Origin: Mucilaginibacter sp. L3T2-6
GTDB taxonomy: Bacteria; Bacteroidota; Bacteroidia; Sphingobacteriales; Sphingobacteriaceae
DNA: 64,000 nucleotides
Direction of reading: 5' to 3'
Assembly: GCF_030519355.1 (NCBI RefSeq)
Contig: NZ_JAUMKC010000006.1
Location: forward strand, 62,001 to 126,000
Below the pieces are notes generated by a model. That model had not been told where the DNA came from, made no database searches, and saw only the letters and a program-made list of their open reading frames with translations. The first letter of the stretch is position 1. Every line of letters starts with the position of its first letter. Below are positions 25,829 to 35,027 of the stretch, piece after piece. Both the position numbers and the translations under genes were made by a program.

Positions 25829-26472
25829 GTAAACTCAAATTACTGTATAAAGTATTCGCAAGCCCAAAAAGGCTGAAAACATTGCTTTCATTTAATGATA
25901 AGGGCTACCTGGATGAAATAGGCTGGTTTAACGCCTACGACAATAAAACTCCTGTGGACGCTGATGGCAATCCTATTCCCTGGGTTACTTACCCGTTTAT
26001 CGATTTTATAAAGGAACGCATCAAGAAAAGTCATTCGGTATTTGAGTTCGGATCCGGTAATTCAACCTTCTTTTATGCAAAATATGCGGGTTTGGTGGTT
26101 TCGGTAGAGCATGACAAGAACTGGTATGATATGATCGTGAGCAAAAAACCGGAAAACGCCGAAATGATTTTTTGCGAGCTGGTGCGCGATGGCGATTATT
26201 GCCGGATGCCGGTAAAGCTGGAAGAAAAATTTGATATACTGATAGTGGACGGACGCGACCGGGTAAACTGCTGCAAACAAGCGGTAAACGCCGTGTCTGA
26301 CAATGGTGTTATTGTGTTAGACGATTCTGAACGGGAGTTTTACCAGGAAGGCATCACTTTTTTAAAGAAAGCGGGTTATAAAGAGTTATCATTCAGCGGC
26401 ATTTCGCCCGGATTATTCTACCGCAAATCGACATCGGTTTTTTACAGGGCGGATAACTGCCTGGATATTTAA
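25825..26472 (+). CDS. Class I SAM-dependent methyltransferase-like protein
   Basis: This 215-residue Rossmann-type protein has a glycine-rich motif I (SVFEFGSGNSTFFYAKYA), the acidic residue after strand 2 (VVSVEHDKNWYD) and motif IV-like ILIVDGRDRVNC followed by GVIVLDDSER. The fold matches methyltransferases found near surface-sugar genes. The catalytic role is not proven by sequence. It starts inside the flippase stop, forming a two-gene operon, so it may modify the same glycan or lipid. Confidence 0.75.
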   Translation: MSKLKLLYKVFASPKRLKTLLSFNDKGYLDEIGWFNAYDNKTPVDADGNPIPWVTYPFIDFIKERIKKSHSVFEFGSGNSTFFYAKYAGLVVSVEHDKNWYDMIVSKKPENAEMIFCELVRDGDYCRMPVKLEEKFDILIVDGRDRVNCCKQAVNAVSDNGVIVLDDSEREFYQEGITFLKKAGYKELSFSGISPGLFYRKSTSVFYRADNCLDI

Positions 26473-26678
26473 GCAACGCCCGTTCCCGGTTATAGATAAA
26501 TCACTATCCTTAAGCAATTTTCCTCTTCTTTGGTGAAAATATATATCTTTATTTATTCTCTTTTAAAAAAGTATCGGACTACGAAAATATGTAACAAATT
26601 CATTGTCCGCCCCGTACTATTTTAAGTGAATAATTTAATAACTATTGAACAAATATACCCGAAACCGCCCGTATTAGA

Positions 26679-29600
26679 ATGATTAAAAAAGGTACCCGCT
26701 ATTTATTACTGCCGCTCCTTTTTTTGTCGATATGGGTTTATGCTGGTGTTATTTCGCTAAAACCGGTAAAGGGTGTAAGGCATATTTCTAAACAACTTTC
26801 ACAAAAGTCAGCTCCAGGGCATATCATATCTTTTAAAATACCACAGCAAATAGCTGCCGAAATAATTAATGAAACAGATCATTCTATCTCAATAAACGTA
26901 CACGCCAATGTAGTTGTTACGTCAACAGTACCTGCTATTGGTTTTGATCAAATTGGTTCAACAGCATCACCCGACCCCAGTTTGCCTCAGGATTTTTCAG
27001 GGCCTGTGCCAGTGCATTACGTAGTTGACGGAGTTACGTATTATACAGTAAATATATATCCTGCGCATACGCTCCCGGCTATTTGCCCCGGGACATCCAT
27101 TCATATTCCGAGCGATGGCCCTACGCCGGGAGCTACGTTACTATGGCAAATGCTGAATAGCGCTGGTATCTGGGTTACCGCGCCGGGAAATAACTCAGCT
27201 CCCGATTACCAAACGGCGAACCTTTCGAATACAACAACTCTACCCAAAGTATATACATTCAGGCGCTCGATAACGACGGTGGGTACTACGTATGACTCTT
27301 ATTATGATATAACCGTAAACCCTTCAACAGGCATTTCCAATTATAGCATTACACAACCTTCCCCGGCTAATTCCACTTTTTGCGTAAGCGGCAATCCCGG
27401 AACTATTACAGGCGATACTCCGACTGGCGGGATTGGTACTTATACGTTTCAATGGCAAAGCTCGATAAACGGCGGTCCTTTTACTGATATAAACTCCGCG
27501 ACAGGGCCGGATTATACACCAGGGGATATTAATACTACTACGAGCTTTAGAAGGATCACCACCTCCGGCACATGTACTGCACCTAAAACAAGCAATACAG
27601 TTACCATAACTATTCAAAGCGCCATAACTAACAATCACTTATTTCAGCCTGGAACCGTTACTTTTTGCAGTCAGTCGGGTGCCCTGAGTCTGCAAGGAAA
27701 TATTCCGTCGGGAGGCGCTGGTACCGCCGCTTCTTTTTCATACCAGTGGCAAAGCTGCACCGATGGCGTAAACTTTACTGATATTGCTGGCACCGCAGCC
27801 CAACATCAAGACTATTTTAGCCCATCTGTCAGTCAAACTACTTATTTCCGGCGTATGGCGGCATCGGGTAAATGCACAACGCCTGTACCAAGTGATAATG
27901 TTATTACGATTACCATACAAACGGGCTTGTCTGGCAACAACATAATGACAACAGGCCCAACTGTTTTTTGCGGTCCGGGCACGCCGGCCAGAATTACAGG
28001 CGACGCAACTACTGGCGGGGATGGTACGCCGGTATATCAGTGGGAATCATCACCCGATGGAGGCACATATCAGCCAATAGGCGGAGAAAATGGTCAAAAC
28101 TTTGATCCGCCGCAAATTACATCAAACATTTACTATCGCCGTACAGTTAAATCAGGCAGTTGTACAACTCCGCTAATAAGCAGCCCGGTTAAGTTTACTG
28201 TACAGCCACCGCTCTCTTCCAATACCATCACGCCAACTGGTACAACATCTTTTTGCGCTACCGGCGATCCAACCGTAATAAAGGGCAGCCCGGTTACAGG
28301 CGGGGATGGTACGCCGGTTTATTTTTGGGAGTCTTCTACCGATGGTAATACTTATCTATCCATAAGCGGTGCCAACCAGCAAAATTACGATCCGCCGCCT
28401 GTAAGCCTCACTACTTATTTCCGTCGCTGGGTTTCTTCGGGCAGCTGCTCGCCGCCAACGCCAAGCGCTCCGGTAATGATTACTGTTACGCCTGCCATAA
28501 CTGCAAATAATATTCACGCTGCTAACACCGTGTTTTGTGTATCTACCGGCGCATTCACCATTGCCGGCGATCCGCCTGATGGGGGTAATGGCACGTTCAC
28601 TTATACCTGGCAAAGCTCAACCGATGGCGTAAATTATCAGCCCATCAATGGCGCAACATCACCCAACTACGATTCGCCTTCTCTTACCGAAGATATATGG
28701 TTCCAACGGGTGGTTTCATCCGGCGCATGTAACGGCACTTCGGTGAGCACAGCTGTGAAGATTACCGTATATAAAGCGTGGGCTGAAAATAATATAACTA
28801 CCACAGGCACTACATCATTTTGCCAGACCGGCGATGCAACAACTATAACAGGAAGCGTGCCTGCCGGCGGCGATGGCTCGCCTCAATACCAATGGCAGCA
28901 GTCGCCTGACAACGTTGATGCACATTTTACTGATATAAACGGGGAAACCGGAAGGGACTTTGACCCTCCAAACTTAACGACTACAACCTTTTATCGCCGT
29001 GTAGTGAAGGGATTAATCTGTACAACTCCGCTCATCAGTACGCCGGTTGAGATACATATTACCCCTCCGGTAGTTGCCGGCAGCAATACGATTAACGCAC
29101 CGCTGATCACCACATTTTGTACCAGCGTTGATCCCGCTACCATTATTGGCAGCCTGGTGCAGGGAGGAGATGGTCCTTCATCTATCCAATACCAGTGGCA
29201 ATTGTCCACCGATAATGGCGTAACATGGTCGAATGTTCCGGGAAATGGAACCCAGCCCGACTATGATCCGGATCCTATCACTGAAACCACCGAATATCGC
29301 CGGGTAGTAACTTCCGGGCCATGTACAACTCAAATACCCAGCATGCAGGTTGTCAAGCTCACCATTATTGATAGCCCGCCGAACATAGCCATAAATCCCG
29401 CTACGCCAATTTGCGCTGGTGAACAGGCGACATTAACTATAGCCTCGCCTGACGCTTCGCTTACTTACAATTGGTACGATACCCCAACAAGGGATAATTT
29501 ACTGTTCCAGGGGCCTGTTTTTAAAACTGCGCCATTAACCGGGAATCAAACTTTTTATGCAGAGGCTTCAAATGGCACTTGCACAAGCCCGCAGCTCGCT

Positions 29601-30686
29601 ACTGTGGATGTAACTGTAAATCCGTTGCCGCAGGTGCCTGTTTTGGCGGATGCTGCCCCCACGGGTTGTAAAGGGTCGCCTGTAAGCTTAAAAGTAGATA
29701 ACCCGCAAAACGGCATCACTTATAAATGGTACACGGCACTAACCGGCGGCACTTCACTTTCCACCGGGCCGGAGTTTACCACACCCGCGTTAACCGGTAA
29801 GGCTATTTATTATGTTGAGGCAACTAACAGTTCGGGCTGTATTTCCGCAAGCCGGGCCAGCGCGGTGATAACGGTTTATCCGCTGCCGGTGGCAACAGCA
29901 CAGGGCGCAGGCATTTGCCCCGGCACAGTAGCAGTATTAACGGCTAATAACCCTGATCCTGACGAAGTTATTAACTGGTATAATGTATCAACGGGAGGGA
30001 CGCCAATAGGTACCGGCAGCACATTTACAACGCCTGTTTTAAATATTGGCACCTCTTACTATGCCGAAGCTGTGAATACCGTAAGCGGCTGTATTTCGGC
30101 AACGCGCGCTGAGGCCAAAGTACAAATGCTAACACCATTGCCTGCCCCGGTAGTTCACGTAACTGCTGCTGCTGCACCCGATCTTACCTTCACCTGGGTA
30201 CCGGTAGATGGCGCAATAGCTTACCAGGTAAGTATTGATAACGGGGTTACGTTTACCGATCCAAGTACCGGCGCTGATGGCACAAGCCATACGGTTACCG
30301 GCTTACAGGTTGGACAAAAAGTTACAGTTGTTGTACGTGCTTTGGGCAATACATCCTGCGAGACCAGTGCCGGCTCCAACCCGTTAACCGGTGTTGCCGC
30401 CGAGCCGAACTTGGATAAAATTTTCGTTGCCAATGCCTTTACCCCTAATGGCGATGGAAAGAATGATATAGTATATGTGCATAACGATAATATAAAAAGC
30501 CTTAAGTTTTCTGTGTATGATCAATGGGGGAATATGCTTTTCCAATCGCTGAGCCCTCAAAAAGGATGGGACGGCACTTATAAAGGAAAATTGCAGCCCG
30601 TTGGCGTTTACGTATATTATTTAGAAGCAATTATGAATGACGGGCAACCGGTAACCAAAAAAGGAACGATTACATTATTACGTTGA
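26679..30686 (+). CDS. Type IX secretion (type B CTD) repeat adhesin-like protein
   Basis: The 1335-residue exported protein begins with a signal peptide (LLLPLLFLSIWVYAGV). From about residue 230 to 900 it holds seven modules of about 95 residues. Each starts with FC plus a short loop (FCVSGNPGTITG, FCATGDPTVIKG, FCQTGDATTITG) and contains GGDGTPxYxWESSxDG and YFRRxVxSGxCTTP. Three shorter Ig-like units follow (about 930-1150), each with a Gly/Asn-Trp-Tyr core, then a fibronectin-type domain (about 1165-1240). The C-terminus (NAFTPNGDGKNDIVYVHND, GWDGTYKGKLQPVGVYVYYL) is the type B sorting domain of T9SS cargo. The next gene is its PorP/SprF partner, overlapping by a few bases. It is likely a surface or matrix protein. 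The paired cysteines in each module suggest disulfides. Confidence 0.93.
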   Translation: MIKKGTRYLLLPLLFLSIWVYAGVISLKPVKGVRHISKQLSQKSAPGHIISFKIPQQIAAEIINETDHSISINVHANVVVTSTVPAIGFDQIGSTASPDPSLPQDFSGPVPVHYVVDGVTYYTVNIYPAHTLPAICPGTSIHIPSDGPTPGATLLWQMLNSAGIWVTAPGNNSAPDYQTANLSNTTTLPKVYTFRRSITTVGTTYDSYYDITVNPSTGISNYSITQPSPANSTFCVSGNPGTITGDTPTGGIGTYTFQWQSSINGGPFTDINSATGPDYTPGDINTTTSFRRITTSGTCTAPKTSNTVTITIQSAITNNHLFQPGTVTFCSQSGALSLQGNIPSGGAGTAASFSYQWQSCTDGVNFTDIAGTAAQHQDYFSPSVSQTTYFRRMAASGKCTTPVPSDNVITITIQTGLSGNNIMTTGPTVFCGPGTPARITGDATTGGDGTPVYQWESSPDGGTYQPIGGENGQNFDPPQITSNIYYRRTVKSGSCTTPLISSPVKFTVQPPLSSNTITPTGTTSFCATGDPTVIKGSPVTGGDGTPVYFWESSTDGNTYLSISGANQQNYDPPPVSLTTYFRRWVSSGSCSPPTPSAPVMITVTPAITANNIHAANTVFCVSTGAFTIAGDPPDGGNGTFTYTWQSSTDGVNYQPINGATSPNYDSPSLTEDIWFQRVVSSGACNGTSVSTAVKITVYKAWAENNITTTGTTSFCQTGDATTITGSVPAGGDGSPQYQWQQSPDNVDAHFTDINGETGRDFDPPNLTTTTFYRRVVKGLICTTPLISTPVEIHITPPVVAGSNTINAPLITTFCTSVDPATIIGSLVQGGDGPSSIQYQWQLSTDNGVTWSNVPGNGTQPDYDPDPITETTEYRRVVTSGPCTTQIPSMQVVKLTIIDSPPNIAINPATPICAGEQATLTIASPDASLTYNWYDTPTRDNLLFQGPVFKTAPLTGNQTFYAEASNGTCTSPQLATVDVTVNPLPQVPVLADAAPTGCKGSPVSLKVDNPQNGITYKWYTALTGGTSLSTGPEFTTPALTGKAIYYVEATNSSGCISASRASAVITVYPLPVATAQGAGICPGTVAVLTANNPDPDEVINWYNVSTGGTPIGTGSTFTTPVLNIGTSYYAEAVNTVSGCISATRAEAKVQMLTPLPAPVVHVTAAAAPDLTFTWVPVDGAIAYQVSIDNGVTFTDPSTGADGTSHTVTGLQVGQKVTVVVRALGNTSCETSAGSNPLTGVAAEPNLDKIFVANAFTPNGDGKNDIVYVHNDNIKSLKFSVYDQWGNMLFQSLSPQKGWDGTYKGKLQPVGVYVYYLEAIMNDGQPVTKKGTITLLR

Positions 30687-31678
30687 AAAAGATAATCATC
30701 TATATATCGGTTATATTAAACCTGGCGATAATAAGCGCAGCCCATGCGCAAATCGATCCCCATTTTTCGCAGTATTATGCTAATCCGCTCTGGCTTAACC
30801 CGGCTCTCACCGGCGTTATTGATGGCGACTCCCGCCTGAATGCAAATGCCAAAAACCAATGGACGGGTATTCCCGGTGGATATAAAACCACAGCCCTGTC
30901 GGCTGATTTTCGGGCAAGCGAAAGGATGGGCCTGGGCATCAATATACTTAACCAGGCTGCAGGGACAGCCGGGTATAACTATTTTACAGCGTATGCATCA
31001 TACGGATATGGTATTCCGGTTTCGGCCGATGGCCTGAGCGAGTTGCATTTTGGCGTTCAGGCGGGATTGATCAACCGGAGTTTTGATCCGAATAAACTGC
31101 AATTTGACGACCAGTTTAACTCCATGATCGGTTTCGATCCCACAGCGCCATCGTTCGAAAATTTTTCGACAACCAGTGCCACTGTATTCGATGCCAGCGC
31201 CGGAATTTTTTATTTCGACGGCAATCCGTTTAACGATACCAAATTCTTTGGCGGCGTGAGTGTGTCGCATCTTACATCGCCGCAGGACCCTTTCACCGCA
31301 GGCGCTTTCACCAGCAAGCTACCGATGCGTTTTACCCTGCATGGAGGTGTCAGGTTCAAAGCCGGCTTCAATTTTTACATGACGCCACACCTGCTGTACA
31401 TACAACAGCAAAGCAATACAGTAAAGGCGCTCGGCCTTTATACCGAAATGAAATTTGAAGATAACAACAGTTTGATACTCGGCGGTATGTTGCGTGCCGG
31501 TGATGCCGTGGTGGGCGATGTGGGTTTCCGCATAAAAGGAATGGTAGTAGGCCTTAGTTACGACGTTAATACCTCGGCTCTACGGACGGCTACTAACAGC
31601 CAGGGCGGACTGGAACTGTCGGTATCCTACGTGTTTAAGCATCATGTAAACCCGGCAATAGATATACCCACCCTATAG
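30683..31678 (+). CDS. PorP/SprF family type IX secretion outer-membrane protein
   Basis: The 331-residue barrel has a signal peptide (KKIIIYISVILNLAIISAAHAQ) and the family opening IDPHFSQYYANPLWLNPALTG. It is predicted to be an outer-membrane barrel that helps dock or export its T9SS partner, as SprF does for SprB in gliding Bacteroidota. The start is TTG at 30683, overlapping the TGA stop of the adhesin (30684-30686), so translation is coupled. Adhesin and PorP-like pairs of this kind are common, and this one lacks other T9SS core genes nearby. Confidence 0.93.
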   Translation: MKKIIIYISVILNLAIISAAHAQIDPHFSQYYANPLWLNPALTGVIDGDSRLNANAKNQWTGIPGGYKTTALSADFRASERMGLGINILNQAAGTAGYNYFTAYASYGYGIPVSADGLSELHFGVQAGLINRSFDPNKLQFDDQFNSMIGFDPTAPSFENFSTTSATVFDASAGIFYFDGNPFNDTKFFGGVSVSHLTSPQDPFTAGAFTSKLPMRFTLHGGVRFKAGFNFYMTPHLLYIQQQSNTVKALGLYTEMKFEDNNSLILGGMLRAGDAVVGDVGFRIKGMVVGLSYDVNTSALRTATNSQGGLELSVSYVFKHHVNPAIDIPTL

Positions 31679-31729
31679 TATATAGCTGGTAGATGGGAAA
31701 GCGAAAATAAGCAACTTTAAATTCTTCGG

Positions 31730-33130
31730 TTATCCGTTTATCGGGAAGCAGACTATAAATTCCGTATGCCCCGGTTCTGATTTTATTTTGATGGACCCTC
31801 TGTGCTGGTTTACGATCCGTTGGGTCACCTCAAGCCCCATGCCCGTACCTTTTCCCATTTCTTTGGTGGTAAAAAACGGGTCGAATACCCTTGATTTGAT
31901 ATCGTCGGGGATGCCGGGGCCGTCGTCAATAACGCTAACCTGCACAAAATCTTTGTCTCTTTCGGTTTTGATGGTTAACGTACCCTTGCCGTTAGCCTCC
32001 ATCGCATCAAAAGCATTATCAATAAGGTTGGTCCAAACCTGGTTAAGCTCGCCGATCAAGGCTTTTACCGGCGGAAGATTAAGATCAAAGTCCTCTATTA
32101 CAGTAATATTCCCTTTCTTTTTGCGGTAGCCCAGCATGGTCAGGGTGTTACGGATACCGATATGTATATCGGCATATTGCTTATCGGCGCCGCGGTCCAT
32201 GTGGGTGAATGTTTTTACAGATTTAACCAGGTCTGCAATCCTCCGGGCCGATTCCTGGATATCTTCCACCATTTTTTCGGTCACCAGTACCGTATTTATC
32301 CAGCCGAATACCGGCGGCAAAAAACGTTTGGGGATATGGCCGGCAAAGTTTTCAAGGTCAGCCACTGTAAAGTTAAAATCTACAAAGCTTTCCACCATAT
32401 CATAACCATCCTCTATATCATTGTCATCCAGCCAGTCGCTTAGTTCTTCTTCGCGTTTCGTTCGTTCCTTAAGGGTAAGCTTTGGTCGCTCGGTTTCAGA
32501 CAATATTTTAAAAAGCGCATCATTAACGGCGTCCACCTGGGCTGCGTCCATTTGTATCGCGGTGAGCTTTTTAAAGGTTTCGGGCTCAAGCCGCAGGTGT
32601 TCCCTCAGTGAAACTGAGTCGCGCACGATGGCCGAGGCAGGGTTATTGAGCTCATGCGTAAGCCCGGCCGAAAGTTTACCGAGGGCCATCATTTTCTCAT
32701 TCTGCTGCTGAAAAGCCGTGAATTCCCTCACCCGGTTGCTCATTACATGCACCAGCGCCTGGGTAAGCTCAAACTGGCTGCTTATCATTTCCCTGATTCT
32801 TTCCGTAGGGTACGACAGTACATGCGTATCGCTTTTTGCCTTCAGATATACATTAGAAACTCTTCCTCTTGAATAAGGCAGGTACCCCGTAATGACACCT
32901 TCCCCGAAGATGCCCAATTCCCGCTTGGCGCCGTTTAAAACTATGTAAACAGCAATCTGCCCGGACAAGATGAAATTAGGGCCGGTCATTGTGTCGCCCG
33001 GCTTACTGATCAGTGTACCTTCGGGTATTACGCGGTCTTCGCAGATATTGATAAGCCACCGCAGCTGTTCGTCGGGAACGCCTTTCAGGTTCTCAAAAGT
33101 CTTTAAGGTGGTAAGGGTAGCAGCTTCCAT
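31730..33130 (-). CDS. Sensor histidine kinase with cyclic-nucleotide-binding-like domain
   Basis: The 466-residue soluble kinase has an N-terminal Crp-type cNMP-binding-like domain (about 8-130; LISKPGDTMTGPNFILSGQIAV), a short helix, a HisKA domain with H159 in GKLSAGLTHELNNP, and a HATPase_c domain with N box (VWTNLIDNAFDAM) and G boxes (DDGPGIPDD, GKGTGMGLEV). It has no membrane segment. The phosphate-binding cassette of a true cAMP site is not clear, so the ligand may differ. No regulator is adjacent. Elsewhere such kinases are often found near receiver-thioredoxin-reductase-like fusions like the one at 60986, which makes that a candidate partner. This pairing is inference from memory of gene neighbourhoods. 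Confidence 0.88.
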   Translation of the reverse strand: MEAATLTTLKTFENLKGVPDEQLRWLINICEDRVIPEGTLISKPGDTMTGPNFILSGQIAVYIVLNGAKRELGIFGEGVITGYLPYSRGRVSNVYLKAKSDTHVLSYPTERIREMISSQFELTQALVHVMSNRVREFTAFQQQNEKMMALGKLSAGLTHELNNPASAIVRDSVSLREHLRLEPETFKKLTAIQMDAAQVDAVNDALFKILSETERPKLTLKERTKREEELSDWLDDNDIEDGYDMVESFVDFNFTVADLENFAGHIPKRFLPPVFGWINTVLVTEKMVEDIQESARRIADLVKSVKTFTHMDRGADKQYADIHIGIRNTLTMLGYRKKKGNITVIEDFDLNLPPVKALIGELNQVWTNLIDNAFDAMEANGKGTLTIKTERDKDFVQVSVIDDGPGIPDDIKSRVFDPFFTTKEMGKGTGMGLEVTQRIVNQHRGSIKIKSEPGHTEFIVCFPING

Positions 33131-33299
33131 TTCAGTTAATCAGCGGTTTGAGACGGGCCCGAAGATATCCCTCGGAGCTTAGTTGTAAAGCCCGAATGTA
33201 AAATATTCCAGCTAAAAAAGCTAATGCCCGCGCTGTTACAGGTAATCTCCTGCAGAAATATCGTAATTTTATGACATTATAACGCTATCGCGACTATAT

Positions 33300-33587
33300 A
33301 TGAGCTACACTGTACAAAACAAAAATGACGGCAAGCGGGGCGCCTTTTTTATTGAAGACGAAGGTAAGGAGATCGCTTTGATGCATTACATATTTTCAGG
33401 CCCGGACAAATTTATTATCGATCATACGGAAGTAAATGATGAGTATGCCGGCAAAGGCCTTGGTAAAAAACTGGTAAAAGCCGGCGTAGATTTCGCGCGT
33501 GAGCACAAGATGAAAATTTTGCCTTACTGCCCGTATGCTAAAAAGATATTTTCGATAACACCAGCGTATGCTGATGTGCTTTTTTAA
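33300..33587 (+). CDS. GNAT-fold N-acetyltransferase-like protein (YjdJ type)
   Basis: The short 95-residue protein has the compact GNAT form (Acetyltransf_CG). The acetyl-CoA loop is seen in DEYAGKGLGKKLVKAGVDFAR and the family's CPYAKK motif follows (ILPYCPYAKKIF). This shape lacks several GNAT strands, and the substrate is unknown. The start at 33300 is the ATG that gives MSYTVQNKNDGKRGAFFIED. It is followed by the OsmC-type gene 51 bases downstream. Confidence 0.85.
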   Translation: MSYTVQNKNDGKRGAFFIEDEGKEIALMHYIFSGPDKFIIDHTEVNDEYAGKGLGKKLVKAGVDFAREHKMKILPYCPYAKKIFSITPAYADVLF

Positions 33588-33591
33588 AGAG

Positions 33592-33623
33592 GGCCATAGA
33601 CCATAGTGAATAGTCCATTGTGA
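33592..33623. repeat. CATAGTCCAT-type intergenic repeat
   Basis: GCCATAGACCATAG (33592-33605) and ATAGTCCATTGTG (33608-33620) belong to the same word family seen around rplY. They fill the gap between the GNAT and OsmC-like genes. Confidence 0.5.
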
Positions 33624-33638
33624 AAAATCTAACTTAAA

Positions 33639-34274
33639 ATGGAATACATATTAACAGAGCCGGTTGCAGCAAGCATAGGTACGGAGAAGTATAAGTGTAC
33701 CGTTACCTGGCGCAACGGGCAGTTTGTTTCGGACGAGCCGGAATTTACGGGCGGAAAAGATTCGGGGCCGGACCCTTATACTTTGTTGTTGTCTTCGCTG
33801 GGATGCTGTACACTGGCTACCTTGCGCATGTACATCGACCGTAAAGGCTGGGACATTCCGCAAATTGCTGTTGCAGTGAACATATTTTTTAAGCAGGACG
33901 GAGATAAGAAAGTCACTGTGATCGACCGCGACCTGAATTTCATTTCGCCGGTAACTGGTGAACAGCGCGAAAAACTGACGCACATCGCCAAAGTTTGCCC
34001 TGTATCGAAAATATTAGAGGGTGAAATACAAATACGTACTTTCGCTTATACTAACGAGGACTTGCCCCAGACGCATCGCTACACCAACGGCGAAGTTACT
34101 GTTGAATGGCGACCGGAGCTCTGCAAACATGCAGCACGTTGTGCTACGCAACTGCCGGGCGTTTTTAATCCCGCTAATAAGCCATGGGTAAATATGGGCG
34201 GCGCAACCAGCGAGGAAATTGCGGCGCAGGTGGGAAGATGCCCGACGGGAGCGTTGAGGATGGGGAAAGAGTAG
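33639..34274 (+). CDS. OsmC-like peroxidase fused to a 4Fe-4S mono-cluster domain
   Basis: The 211-residue fusion has an OsmC/Ohr-type domain (about 1-135; the DPYTLLLSSLGCCTLATLRM helix carries the typical reactive cysteine, with the RKGWDI segment after it). A divergent ferredoxin domain (Fer4_19, about 145-211) follows, with ELCKHAARCATQLPGVF and VGRCPTGALRMG. OsmC domains reduce organic hydroperoxides with thiols; the ferredoxin could feed electrons to it. Only three clear cysteines are in the second domain, with a histidine (CKH) as possible fourth ligand. The two domains are usually encoded separately. The start is ATG 33639. Confidence 0.85.
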   Translation: MEYILTEPVAASIGTEKYKCTVTWRNGQFVSDEPEFTGGKDSGPDPYTLLLSSLGCCTLATLRMYIDRKGWDIPQIAVAVNIFFKQDGDKKVTVIDRDLNFISPVTGEQREKLTHIAKVCPVSKILEGEIQIRTFAYTNEDLPQTHRYTNGEVTVEWRPELCKHAARCATQLPGVFNPANKPWVNMGGATSEEIAAQVGRCPTGALRMGKE

Positions 34275-34294
34275 TGACCAGTTTATTTTAATAA

Positions 34295-34723
34295 TTAAAA
34301 GATAAAATTTTCTTTGAACATAGCTTCAAACTCATCGTATTTCAATACCGAAACCTGGGGGAAAATATTTGTTTTAATCTGATGGATATGTTTGTCATTA
34401 CTGATAATGTAATCTGACTGACTAGCTATGTAACAGTCAATAAATTTGTTGTCGTCTTTATCATTCTCCACTAACTGCCATAAAAAGTCAGGATTTTTAA
34501 GGATAACATTAGGAAGCAACAGTAAATAGTCTAAGGATGCGTCTGCAAATTCAAGCCCGTATCGTTTGGTTATTTGTTCCTGATACTCGGTTAAGATTTC
34601 GTTTGAAATTACAATATCAAATTTATTTAATAAAATCGATTGATATATCCAGTGATAACTAAAGCCCTGAGCGAGGGAAACAAGGAAGATATTGGTATCT
34701 ATGACAAAGCGGAGGTTATTCAT
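34295..34723 (-). CDS. PIN-domain toxin
   Basis: The 142-residue protein starts [20 protein letters not shown] and keeps the PIN-domain acidic residues: D9 in VIDTN, E in [13 protein letters not shown] in [16 protein letters not shown] and a later D (YIISNDKHI). PIN toxins are ribonucleases that cut RNA in translation. The ATG at 34723 overlaps the end of the antitoxin gene by 8 bases, the common antitoxin-toxin arrangement. I reject a longer upstream start (34768) as it adds antitoxin-overlapping residues with no homology to PIN proteins. The gene is clearly AT-rich relative to its neighbours, consistent with transfer. Confidence 0.87.
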   Translation of the reverse strand: MNNLRFVIDTNIFLVSLAQGFSYHWIYQSILLNKFDIVISNEILTEYQEQITKRYGLEFADASLDYLLLLPNVILKNPDFLWQLVENDKDDNKFIDCYIASQSDYIISNDKHIHQIKTNIFPQVSVLKYDEFEAMFKENFIF

Positions 34724-34913
34724 TAATCCAACTATCCAAGTCTTCCTGAGTAATGCTTTTGTCTGCAACCGATTTTCGGATATTATTTAAAAGTTTATCA
34801 GAAAAATAGTCTGCGAGCATTTTTTTTATGGCGAGTAAGTCTTCTTCCTTTGGCTGAAAGGAATATACTTTCAATAATTCCAACTGTAACGAGCTTAGTT
34901 TTTGGCTTTGCAT
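34716..34913 (-). CDS. Antitoxin partner of PIN toxin
   Basis: The 65-residue protein ([20 protein letters not shown], then a charged helix and [14 protein letters not shown]) lies directly upstream of the PIN gene and overlaps it by 8 bases. Its size and position fit a type II antitoxin that binds the toxin and represses the operon. The C-terminal half has no named family I recognise. I chose the ATG at 34913; the longer frame from 34991 has poor N-terminal content. Confidence 0.75.
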   Translation of the reverse strand: MQSQKLSSLQLELLKVYSFQPKEEDLLAIKKMLADYFSDKLLNNIRKSVADKSITQEDLDSWINE

Positions 34914-35027
34914 AGTATTACGGCTTTTAACAAAATTACGTATTTCATTTATGAATACATAACAGCTGCTACTGCGCAATCTTATTGGCAAAATGGATAT
35001 AAAAATAGTCTCGTTACATATTGTTAA

